DNA from: Desulfobulbaceae bacterium
GTDB taxonomy: Bacteria > Desulfobacterota > Desulfobulbia > Desulfobulbales > Desulfocapsaceae
Assembly (NCBI GenBank): GCA_030632405.1
Contig: DAOVUU010000124.1
Location: 1 to 7,012 of the forward strand
DNA: 7,012 nucleotides
Direction of reading: 5' to 3'
In this document: piece by piece, positions 1 through 5,091 of the stretch
Numbering within the stretch: the first letter of the stretch is position 1
How the letters are laid out: every line of letters begins with the position of its first letter
Notes under the pieces: model-generated
Told to the model about the DNA's origin: nothing
What the model saw: the letters and a program-made list of their open reading frames with translations, nothing else
The model's database searches: none
Translations under genes and position numbers: made by a program

Positions 1-103
1 TTCGAGTACTGCTTTTCCTGTATCGGGCTTCTGCCTCTACTCCAGTATACTGACCCCTTAAGGGGCGATTCATAAGGTGGAGGCCAGGTACCATTTGACC
101 GTT
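1..103. other. non-coding left edge with 12-bp palindrome
   Basis: I see no credible gene here. The only clear structure is the perfect palindrome CCCCTTAAGGGG at 54-65. It could be part of a mobile-element end or an operator, but nothing in the window decides this. Confidence 0.3.
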
Positions 104-226
104 TCATAAAAACAGAAGGAACTTATTTGATGAACTCGTAAAAAGGTCATTCGAAGCCATCATATTTAATGCATCATCTTTTAGTGACCTGAGCATTTTC
201 TGATCTTTTTCTGGAATTTTTTTCAT
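104..226 (-). pseudogene. 40-codon reading frame, probable truncated third gene of the toxin-antitoxin operon
   Basis: An ATG at 226 lies 11 nt after the toxin stop codon and opens a 40-codon frame that begins MKKIPEKDQKMLRSLKDDAL and ends with TGA at 104. The first ~25 residues are charged and look protein-like. The remainder (FTSSSNKFLLFL) is encoded largely by the 22-bp repeat at 127-148 and what follows it, so the native 3' end seems to have been replaced when the repeat arrived. There is no clear Shine-Dalgarno sequence, so it would rely on translational coupling. I do not recognise the family. It may be a remnant, a short real peptide, or chance. Confidence 0.3.
127..148 (+). repeat. 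22-bp repeat end, inverted partner of 1260-1281
   Basis: This 22-mer (starts TTGATGAACTCG, ends AAAAAGGTC) matches the reverse complement of 1260-1281 at 21 of 22 positions. A third, more diverged copy reads TTGATGGCGTCGTAAAAAGTC at 1082-1102. The core TCGTAAAAA is common to all three. These are seen directly. That they are ends of a dispersed mobile repeat is inference. Confidence 0.7.
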
Positions 227-237
227 AGGTGAAAGTT

Positions 238-513
238 TTATTTGATATAATTTTTTAATTTTTGGTAGTAGTTTTCATATGGACCAAGCATGATAAGCTC
301 AATTTGAGTCTCAGTAAACCTGTATAACAAAAGATACTGAAGAGTTTGGATTTTAAATTTATAGACAAATATACCCCGCAAATCACCTTTCTTTTCTGTC
401 CCAATTTCTGGATCACGAACAATTATTTTGATTTCTTCATCAAGTGATGCCTTTTGTGCTTTCGTGAGCTTTTTTACTTTCTTAGCGAATATTCTCGATT
501 GATAAATTTTCAT
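238..513 (-). CDS. ParE/RelE-like toxin of a type II toxin-antitoxin module
   Basis: The 91-residue protein has the size and layout of the RelE/ParE fold: a basic N-terminal helix pair (KIYQSRIFAKKVKKLTKAQK), a central loop with the segment GTEKKGDLRGIFVYKF at about residues 38-53, a strand LQYLLLYRF, and a C-terminal strand ending LIMLGPYENYYQKLKNYIK. The DLRGIF..KFK pattern and the GP-ENYY tail resemble the ParE-like toxin family I know as partners of ParD-like antitoxins. Members act on ribosome-bound mRNA or on DNA gyrase; the sequence alone does not say which. The start lies 6 nt after the antitoxin stop without a good Shine-Dalgarno sequence, so translation is probably coupled to the antitoxin. 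It appears intact. Confidence 0.85.
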   Translation of the reverse strand: MKIYQSRIFAKKVKKLTKAQKASLDEEIKIIVRDPEIGTEKKGDLRGIFVYKFKIQTLQYLLLYRFTETQIELIMLGPYENYYQKLKNYIK

Positions 514-519
514 TAATTA

Positions 520-738
520 TTACCCAAAAGAATATTCAGTTTTTTCACCTTGATCTAATTCATGGATACCAATAAGCATTTCCTTTATAAGGCCATAGGT
601 TAAATCAGGATTTTCTTCAGCGCACTTGCCAATACTAGCCCAATGTTCAATTTGGGCAGTTAAAGATCTATGATCTATTTTACTGTATTTCCGTGCGTCG
701 TTAAGGAGATTTTCAGATATTCTTACCGCTGTAGCCAT
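520..738 (-). CDS. ParD-like antitoxin of a type II toxin-antitoxin module
   Basis: I start this gene at the ATG at 738, giving 72 residues (MATAVRISENLLNDARKYSK...), because GGAGG sits 7 nt upstream. An in-frame ATG at 786 would lie upstream of the likely transcription start. The N-terminal part (VRISENLLNDARKYSKIDHR) looks like a ribbon-helix-helix DNA-binding segment. It is followed by SLTAQIEHWASIGKCAEENPD and a tail ending EYSFG, the pattern of the ParD-like antitoxin family, in which the C-terminal region wraps the toxin. It precedes the toxin in the same operon. Autoregulation is likely, given a 14-bp palindrome over the promoter. The protein would neutralise the toxin by direct binding and repress its own operon as the complex. 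Confidence 0.85.
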   Translation of the reverse strand: MATAVRISENLLNDARKYSKIDHRSLTAQIEHWASIGKCAEENPDLTYGLIKEMLIGIHELDQGEKTEYSFG

Positions 739-764
739 AATCTTGCCTCCACTATTTTGTAGTT

Positions 765-778
765 TTATGAATTCATAA
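765..778. promoter_or_regulatory. 14-bp palindrome, likely autoregulatory operator
   Basis: TTATGAATTCATAA is a perfect palindrome overlapping the -10 box and the expected transcription start of the antitoxin-toxin operon. Ribbon-helix-helix antitoxins repress their own promoters through such sites, so this is the natural operator candidate. Binding itself is inferred. Confidence 0.5.
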
Positions 779-803
779 TAATACAAAACATAGCAAAATG
801 CAA
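775..803 (-). promoter_or_regulatory. promoter of the antitoxin-toxin operon
   Basis: Reading the minus strand, TTGCAT (803-798) and TATTAT (780-775) are separated by exactly 17 bp, a good sigma-70-type match. The transcript would start near 768, leaving about 30 nt of leader with the GGAGG Shine-Dalgarno before the ATG at 738. Confidence 0.55.
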
Positions 804-815
804 TGGAGTTGTTTT

Positions 816-835
816 AAGGACATCCCCCAGTCCTT
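816..835. repeat. 6-bp hairpin AAGGAC/GTCCTT
   Basis: AAGGAC and GTCCTT flank an 8-nt loop containing CCCCC. No U-run follows on either strand, so it is not a standard terminator. It might mark the outer end of the degraded insertion sequence to its right or a protein-binding site upstream of the antitoxin promoter. Confidence 0.3.
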
Positions 836-929
836 GTTGGTTTTCCATGAAATTCTTTACGAGATCAGAGAGTTACTTTATTCAGGAAGTGAAAATGGCA
901 AGAATGGGTGAACTTTTTACCAATTAAAA

Positions 930-995
930 GGACCTCTTTGTGGTAATAGTTATAAGTTACGACACCATAATTATTAAACCAAAACAAGGAGGTCC
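930..995 (+). promoter_or_regulatory. hairpin sequestering the Shine-Dalgarno of a transposase remnant
   Basis: GGACCTCTTTGT (930-941) and ACAAGGAGGTCC (984-995) can form 12 consecutive RNA pairs, including one G-U, around a 42-nt loop. The strong Shine-Dalgarno AAGGAGGT (986-993) lies wholly inside the stem, 9 nt before the ATG at 1002. Such fold-back structures are known in IS10 and IS50, where they block transposase translation from transcripts that read in from outside. Function here is inference; the complementarity is seen directly. Confidence 0.5.
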
Positions 996-1001
996 AAAAA
1001 G

Positions 1002-1076
1002 ATGTTACACCAGATCGGTAACAAACTGCGACAGCAAATTCACAATTTTTCGGGGGAACTTTGTACCAATACATAG
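1002..1076 (+). pseudogene. 5' fragment of a probable transposase gene
   Basis: Behind a near-ideal Shine-Dalgarno (AAGGAGGT) an ATG opens 24 codons, MLHQIGNKLRQQIHNFSGEL then CTNT, before TAG. The start resembles the N-terminus of DDE transposases as I recall them (a helix followed by FSGELS), which then normally run on for hundreds of residues. Here the frame breaks right where the palindromic element begins at about 1077, so I read it as an insertion sequence truncated by that element. The family assignment rests on memory of a short segment and is uncertain. It could instead be a genuine leader peptide. Confidence 0.4.
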
Positions 1077-1289
1077 CAACTTTGATGGCGTCGTAAAAAG
1101 TCCGATCTACTGCGTTGTAGGTTTTTTACAGACACTCGCCATACTACATGTATAGTCGAGTACCTATAAAAAACACTACGCCTCGAAGTCTGCGCTTATC
1201 TGTATATCAAACTTTTTGACTTAGCCATCTGAAGCTTCCGATAAGCGTAGACTTCGAGTGACCTTTTTACGAGTTTATCAACTTTGATG
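1077..1289. mobile_element. MITE-like element of nested inverted repeats
   Basis: The outer ends are imperfect inverted repeats sharing TCGTAAAAA (left, 1090-1098) and TTTTTACGA (right, 1264-1272). Inside sit two hairpins. One pairs GTAGGTTTTTTA (1117-1128) with 1167-1179, differing by a single bulge, and contains an ACTCG/CGAGT pair and the palindrome TACATGTA (1145-1152). The other pairs 1182-1200 with 1240-1258 over 19 positions with one G-U, around a 39-nt loop. An identical 11-mer, CAACTTTGATG, lies at both outer edges (1077-1087 and 1279-1289). It encodes no protein. A non-autonomous mobile repeat is the simplest reading. Confidence 0.55.
1260..1281 (-). repeat. 22-bp repeat end, inverted partner of 127-148
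   Basis: The reverse complement of this stretch matches 127-148 with a single difference. It forms the right end of the palindromic element and brackets, with the left copy, the whole toxin-antitoxin block. Confidence 0.7.
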
Positions 1290-1328
1290 ATATCCATTTA
1301 GGGATTGAAAAATTATGCATAAAAACCG

Positions 1329-2687
1329 ATGAGAAATAAGATGTCTGAGCCAAGATCATTGAGTATATCTGAAGCGAGCAAGCAAATACGAACTGGAGAA
1401 CTATCGACAGTAGAGCTAGTCTCTTCCTGTCTGGAAAAAATCGACCGGCGGGAAGGAACCATCCATGCCTGGGCCGAAGTGTATCGGGAACAGGCGATGA
1501 AAATGGCCCATAAATGTGACAAAGACGTATCTGCAGACAAGCCACTGGGATCCATGCACGGCATACCCATCGGTGTAAAAGATATCATCGACGTCAAAGA
1601 TATGTGGACGCGGGCGGGATGTACAGTCTATCCGCCACGAATTGCCTCATCAGACGCACCTGCAGTCACCCGACTCCGAACAGCCGGCGCCATCATTTTG
1701 GGAAAAACCGAGACCACTGCTTTTGCCAATAACGACCCGGCGCCGACAAAAAACCCCTGGAACATCGCACACACGCCCGGTGGATCAAGCAGTGGCTCCG
1801 GTGCTGCGGTGGCCGATAGAATGTGTCTGGCAGCTCTGGGTACTCAAACAGGTGGATCGATACTCCGGCCTGCAGCCTACAATGGCATCGTCGGTCTGAA
1901 ACCTACCTATGGTGAGATCAGTCTTAAAAGAGTAATTCCGGTATCCTGGACACTAGACCATATCGGACCACACGCAAAACGGGTGGAAGACGTAAAAATA
2001 CTGTTTAACCTGTTGAAGGAAGACAGGCCGGAGTTGTTCGCGCATATGACGACCAGAGCAAATCATGACCGCCAGAGAGCAGAGCATGCACCCTTTCAGC
2101 TGGGTTTTTTTCGAAATTTCTGTGAACAGGAGGCATCGTCAGCGATGACCACCCACCTGGAATCAATCTGTCAAGTTTTCGAAAAGGCGGGTGCACACAT
2201 CGTTATACTCGATCTGTCAAAAGCCTTTACCAGAGCGGCCGCTGCTCACCGGGTCATCATGGATACAGAACTCTCAACCTACCACCAGGATCTTTTTGGC
2301 AGGCTGCCAGAGCAGTATCCGCCTAATATAAGAGCCCGGATCGAGAAAGGATTGACCATTTACGGCCATGAATACATGAGAGCCATCCACCAGAGAATCA
2401 CCTTTCAACAGGAGCTGTCGGAGGCACTGACATCCGTCGATGCGGCGATTTTGCCGACAGCGCCGTCCAGTGCGCCAGCTGGCCTTGAATCTACTGGGTC
2501 ACCAGTTTTTTGCGTCCCATGGAGCATGTCCGGGTTTCCTGTTATAACGATTCCATCTGGATTAGACGATAATGGGCTGCCGATAGCAATCGAGATCGGT
2601 GCGAAACCGTACTGCGAAGAAAAGCTGCTGGAAATTGCAGCCTGGTGCGAACAACTGCTTCCATTTCCATTCAGCCCGACAGAATAA
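1329..2687 (+). CDS. amidase signature family hydrolase
   Basis: This 452-residue protein is a full-length member of the amidase signature family, which hydrolyses C-N amide bonds through a Ser-cisSer-Lys triad. The triad is visible: K84 in GIPIGVKDIID, cis-Ser S153 in the glycine-serine motif TPGGSSSGSGAAVA (149-162), and nucleophile S177 in TQTGGSILRPA. The spacings (69 and 24) equal those of malonamidase E2. The C-terminal part (PTAPSSAPAG..., VITIPSGLDDNGLPIAIEIG) is also typical. It is cytosolic, with no signal peptide. The substrate cannot be read from sequence. It is unlikely to be GatA of tRNA amidation, since no gatB or gatC is adjacent and it is shorter than usual GatA. The start could be ATG 1329 or ATG 1341 (MSEPRS...); neither has a strong Shine-Dalgarno. 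It stands alone and converges on the chelatase gene. Confidence 0.85.
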   Translation: MRNKMSEPRSLSISEASKQIRTGELSTVELVSSCLEKIDRREGTIHAWAEVYREQAMKMAHKCDKDVSADKPLGSMHGIPIGVKDIIDVKDMWTRAGCTVYPPRIASSDAPAVTRLRTAGAIILGKTETTAFANNDPAPTKNPWNIAHTPGGSSSGSGAAVADRMCLAALGTQTGGSILRPAAYNGIVGLKPTYGEISLKRVIPVSWTLDHIGPHAKRVEDVKILFNLLKEDRPELFAHMTTRANHDRQRAEHAPFQLGFFRNFCEQEASSAMTTHLESICQVFEKAGAHIVILDLSKAFTRAAAAHRVIMDTELSTYHQDLFGRLPEQYPPNIRARIEKGLTIYGHEYMRAIHQRITFQQELSEALTSVDAAILPTAPSSAPAGLESTGSPVFCVPWSMSGFPVITIPSGLDDNGLPIAIEIGAKPYCEEKLLEIAAWCEQLLPFPFSPTE

Positions 2688-2688
2688 A

Positions 2689-2698
2689 GGGTACCTTG
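2689..2698 (+). repeat. GGGTACCTTG copy downstream of chlD
   Basis: GGGTACCTTG here, 2 nt after the amidase stop, recurs at 4772-4781 just upstream of chlD, both followed within a few bases by AAATGA. A partial third copy (GTACCTTG) is at 4844-4851. Ten-base repeats can arise by chance in 7 kb, so the significance is low. Confidence 0.25.
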
Positions 2699-2739
2699 AA
2701 AAATGAGAATTATGGGCGTCTCGAAAACTCGCAGGCCGG

Positions 2740-3591
2740 TTAAAAATCGGCTACAACACGAACCATACCGTCGGCTCTCAGCTGACTGATATGGTAATAC
2801 GCTCCATGCAGTATTTCCGAGAGTCTGCGCATGGTAGCAGAGCGGTTTCGGAGTGGTCCGGTATCGATGGTGATTGCCGGGATGTTATCCCGTCCGATCC
2901 GTTCAACGATCAGAAAGAGCTCGCTCATGACCTCTGTAAGTCTTCGGTTGGGGTCATAGGGGACATTCGCCTCGCCGTCAGAAAGGATAACAAGCAGCGG
3001 TCGTATACCAGGATCCTTGAGACGCTCGGTTTTTACCACCCGCCACGCCTTCATCATACCATCTCCAAACGGTGTGGCACCCCCTGTAGGCAGGGCCTTG
3101 AGGCATTTTCTCGCCAGGGTCAAGCTCGAAGTTGGCTGCAGAATCAGTTCGGCTGTCTCCTCACGAAAAGTAACCATCCCGACCCGGTGCCTTTTCTGAT
3201 AAGCCTTCGCAAGAATTGCGAGCACCGCCCCTTTTGCCGCTTTGATACGCGCATATGTCCCTTCTCCCATTGAGTCTGAAGAATCAACGACAAAGACAAT
3301 CAATGTTTTCTGGGGACGGTTATAGATCTTTTTTCTAAGATCGCTGTTCGTTATGCTAAGTGTCTGGTTATCGCTGAGATGAGTGCGGTTGAACAATGCG
3401 GCCCGCAGAGTTGCATCCAGGGCAACATCATAAAACCGTTCTCCTTCATGGACGGGAACAGCCCTGATATAGCGGCCCGAGGTCGCAGCAGCCCGGACTG
3501 TCCTTTTCCTGCCCCTTCTACTCCCCTCAACCTGCAGTGTTTCAAGCTCCAGATCCTCTACACAGACTAGTTCATCTGCATCGAAAACAGC
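2740..3591 (-). CDS. ChlD linker and von Willebrand A domain, -1 frame segment
   Basis: This open stretch of 283 codons has no ATG near its beginning; its first plausible independent start is a TTG at 3396 inside conserved sequence, so it is best read as the frameshifted continuation of the upstream ATPase. It encodes a basic segment (RRGRKRTVRA), then GRYIRAVPVHEG and YDVALDATLRAA, the conserved ChlD pre-VWA block. The VWA domain follows with a complete metal-ion-dependent adhesion site: DSSDS (D493, S495, S497 of the joined protein), T563 in TGGATPFGDG, and D595 in LLVILSDGEANV. The VWA domain couples the ATPase ring to the large chelatase subunit. It ends at TAA 2740, 52 nt from the convergent amidase stop. 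Confidence 0.8.
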   Translation of the reverse strand, partial: AVFDADELVCVEDLELETLQVEGSRRGRKRTVRAAATSGRYIRAVPVHEGERFYDVALDATLRAALFNRTHLSDNQTLSITNSDLRKKIYNRPQKTLIVFVVDSSDSMGEGTYARIKAAKGAVLAILAKAYQKRHRVGMVTFREETAELILQPTSSLTLARKCLKALPTGGATPFGDGMMKAWRVVKTERLKDPGIRPLLVILSDGEANVPYDPNRRLTEVMSELFLIVERIGRDNIPAITIDTGPLRNRSATMRRLSEILHGAYYHISQLRADGMVRVVADF

Positions 3592-4760
3592 TTTTTTTTT
3601 TCTTCGAGAAAAGAAAAAAGCATATCAACGTTTGACGCAGCCATGGCCCCCGGTACCTGCTCCGATATTTCATCCCATGGCTCACCTTCTTCTTTCAGTT
3701 CGGTGGGAGTTTTTTCAACTATTTCCCTGTTCAGAACCCCGGCCAGAATTTCTTCCAGTTTTTCCTCAATAAGTTCAGCCGTTGTCAAAGGGATATTGGT
3801 AATGCGGTGAGGCAGGACAAATCGTGCTGCTTCGAGTATATGCTCCTGTCCAATCTCATCATCTTCAAGAAGTGCGGCGAGTGCGCGAGCCGTTTTAATT
3901 ATTGCAATATCGGAGCGGTGCCCCTGTGCCTCCACCTCGGTAGACAAAATAACCGCCAGTTCCACCATCTTCTGTGGAATCGCTACTCCCTGAACTCGCC
4001 TTCGCGCTGTCAGTATCTGGTTCGATAAGATCGTTTCATCTACAGCCCATTGTGAAACAAATGATTCGGGGTCTGTGTCAAAAGCTATCCTGCTGGTAAC
4101 AATTTGTTTACGCTGGTCAAGAGCAGTCACACTACCGACCGTCAAACTGAGACCGAAACGATCAAGAAACTGAGGCCGTAACTCCCCTTCCTCCGGGTTC
4201 ATTGTCCCCACCAGCATAATACGTGCAGGATGCGAATGCGATATACCTTCCCTTTCGACAACATTAACACCGGAAGCCGCTGCATCAAGCAGAATATCAA
4301 CCAGGTGATCATCAAGCAGATTCACTTCATCTACGTAAAGGATGCCCCTGTTGGCAGCCGCAAGCAGACCAGGCTCAAAGTTCCGCTCCCCTGTTTTCAG
4401 CGTCTTTTCAATATGCAGGGTGCCGACCACCCTGTCCTCCGTGGCACTGAGAGGCAATTCAACGAGGGGCATCGAGCACATCTCTACTGACAGGATTTCA
4501 CCCGCATCACGCTTCCCGGCACAACTATCACACATTGTACTTTCATCAGTCGGAGAACAGTGATAAGGACAGCCCTTCACCACTTCTATTTTAGGAAGTA
4601 TCCTGGTAAGTGCCCTGACTGCTGTAGACTTTCCTGTCCCCTTATGCCCGCTGATCAGAACACCACCAATACCGGGGTCAACGGCATTGACCAAAAGCCC
4701 GGTTTTCATTTTTTCCTGGCCTATCAGGCCGGAAAACGGAAAGATATGTCGTTTCATCAT
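2740..4760 (-). CDS. full-length ChlD chelatase subunit, read through a -1 frameshift
   Basis: Joining 4760-3591 in the zero frame to 3591-2740 in the -1 frame (base 3591 read twice) gives a 673-residue protein. That is normal ChlD/BchD length: AAA+ module (1-~345), acidic linker (~350-400), conserved pre-VWA segment and VWA domain (~485-673). ChlD is the medium subunit of magnesium chelatase. In cobalamin producers ChlD-type subunits are reported to serve CobN as cobalt chelatase. The AAA+ ring uses ATP to drive metal insertion by the large subunit. No large subunit lies in this window, so the metal is undecided. The two halves join exactly where a single-frame ChlD would continue, which argues against two unrelated genes. 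Confidence 0.75.
3567..4760 (-). CDS. ChlI-like AAA+ ATPase, zero-frame product of chlD
   Basis: Normal decoding gives 397 residues, about the length of a chelatase small subunit. Visible AAA+ elements are Walker A GHKGTGKS (38-45), Walker B LYVDE (141-145) followed by NLLDDH, sensor 1 GTMNPEEGELRPQFLDRFGL (185-204) including the arginine finger region, and a sensor 2-like GHRSDIAIIKTARALAAL (280-297). The insertion after Walker A carries four cysteines (C64, C68, C77, C80), a possible metal site. After the lid comes an acidic, proline-containing linker (350-372) typical of ChlD rather than ChlI. The last codons after the A-run encode LFSMQMN, then TAG. The start ATG at 4760 (or 4757) lacks a Shine-Dalgarno, and an upstream in-frame TAG rules out a longer form. 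It is transcribed divergently from lutC. Confidence 0.85.
   Translation of the reverse strand: MMKRHIFPFSGLIGQEKMKTGLLVNAVDPGIGGVLISGHKGTGKSTAVRALTRILPKIEVVKGCPYHCSPTDESTMCDSCAGKRDAGEILSVEMCSMPLVELPLSATEDRVVGTLHIEKTLKTGERNFEPGLLAAANRGILYVDEVNLLDDHLVDILLDAAASGVNVVEREGISHSHPARIMLVGTMNPEEGELRPQFLDRFGLSLTVGSVTALDQRKQIVTSRIAFDTDPESFVSQWAVDETILSNQILTARRRVQGVAIPQKMVELAVILSTEVEAQGHRSDIAIIKTARALAALLEDDEIGQEHILEAARFVLPHRITNIPLTTAELIEEKLEEILAGVLNREIVEKTPTELKEEGEPWDEISEQVPGAMAASNVDMLFSFLEEKKKLFSMQMN
3591..3597 (-). other. slippery heptamer A_AAA_AAG for -1 frameshifting in chlD
   Basis: The mRNA has ten consecutive A residues (3601-3592) followed by G. In the zero frame the codons are GAA AAA AAA AAG CTG, so A_AAA_AAG is in the right register for tandem -1 slippage. 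After slipping, the next codon is GCT, which opens exactly the VWA frame. The zero-frame stop TAG is at 3567, seven codons later. I found no strong downstream stem-loop or upstream Shine-Dalgarno-like stimulator by eye. Transcriptional slippage on A10 would give the same products. Confidence 0.7.
3591..3620 (-). repeat. imperfect U-rich/A-rich hairpin containing the slippery site
   Basis: In the chlD mRNA, CUUUUUUCUUUUC is followed after a few bases by GAAGAAAAAAAAAAG. The arms can pair over about 11 of 12 positions with one C-A mismatch and one G-U. The A-run of the slippery site is the 3' arm. The stem is weak (almost only A-U). Confidence 0.4.
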
Positions 4761-5091
4761 AATACGTTTACGGGTACCTTGGAAATGAAGTTGGTAGTAC
4801 CAATATAACTACCACCGTAACAACGGTAAGCAAGACGGCATAAGTACCTTGGTGGTGAATTTTATATTCATAATTTTAAAACCCCTTTTCCGTTTTCTTG
4901 TTTTTTATGACAGACTTTCAGAAGTAAGGTACTAAAAAATAATACAAATAAATTGTCGGAGAATGTACTCAATTATCCTGAATATTCCAATAAAAATATA
5001 TAAAAACGGTCTGGCAATAACTAAATTTATTGAGTAACCTGAACCTTCAGCTGTCCCATCACCTTTTACCCCTCTTTTTAAGGAAACAGAA
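4761..5091. other. divergent chlD / lutC intergenic region
   Basis: The region separates chlD (-) from lutC (+) and must hold both promoters. Near chlD it contains the TTGGTAGTACCAA palindrome, an overlapping GGTAGT/ACTACC inverted repeat (4793-4798, 4808-4813), and a small ACCGT-AACA-ACGGT hairpin (4814-4827). From about 4860 to 5040 it is strongly AT-rich without a clear gene. A weak promoter-like pair for lutC, ATGACA then TACTAA after 17 bp, lies at about 4907-4935. I see no cobalamin riboswitch core, although a B12-linked chelatase might have one. Confidence 0.5.
4791..4803. promoter_or_regulatory. TTGGT-AGT-ACCAA palindrome, candidate GntR/FadR-subfamily operator
   Basis: TTGGTAGTACCAA is a perfect 6+1+6 palindrome and fits the TGGT-N3-ACCA operator core used by FadR-subfamily GntR regulators such as PdhR and, more loosely, LldR. 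On the minus strand it directly follows a possible -10 box TATATT (4807-4802), 31 bp before the chlD start, a position suited to repression of chlD. It also lies about 290 bp upstream of lutC, so lactate-linked control is conceivable. No regulator gene is in the window. Confidence 0.4.

Larger units (their letters stand above)
787..1328. other. gene-free accessory stretch with IS remnant and palindromic element
   Basis: This 540-bp stretch holds no intact gene. In order it contains the upstream part of the antitoxin promoter, a hairpin at 816-835, a 12-bp hairpin hiding a Shine-Dalgarno sequence (930-995), a 24-codon fragment of a probable transposase (1002-1076), and a nested-palindrome element (about 1077-1289) that ends about 40 bp before the amidase gene. 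Longer open frames here on either strand overlap these repeats and show no protein-like composition. Confidence 0.6.

Noticed and set aside
739..786. Antitoxin start at ATG 786
   Set aside because: It would precede the predicted transcription start, adds an atypical 16-residue extension, and lacks the GGAGG that precedes the ATG at 738.
1077..1289. CRISPR array or structured ncRNA
   Set aside because: There are no regularly spaced direct repeats; the inverted repeats and flanking 11-mers fit a mobile palindromic repeat better.
1329..2687. Amidase as GatA of the tRNA amidotransferase
   Set aside because: No gatB or gatC nearby, shorter than typical GatA, and the triad alone is shared by the whole amidase signature family.
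2688..2751. Bidirectional terminator between amidase and chlD
   Set aside because: Only a 4-bp GCCG/CGGC stem overlapping the chlD stop is present, with no U-run.
2740..3396. Separate VWA-domain gene starting at TTG 3396
   Set aside because: The open frame extends upstream to the A-run and encodes conserved ChlD sequence (GRYIRA, YDVALDATLRAA) there, so a start at 3396 would cut a conserved block.
3567..3620. chlD frameshift as a simple pseudogene or homopolymer sequencing error
   Set aside because: Cannot be fully excluded without reads, but both halves keep all catalytic motifs, no other breaks exist, and the slippery heptamer is in exact register, so programmed shifting is the better reading.
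4761..4900. Cobalamin riboswitch upstream of chlD
   Set aside because: The leader from the likely start site is under 50 nt, and I could not find the conserved riboswitch core; the structure seen is explained by short palindromes.
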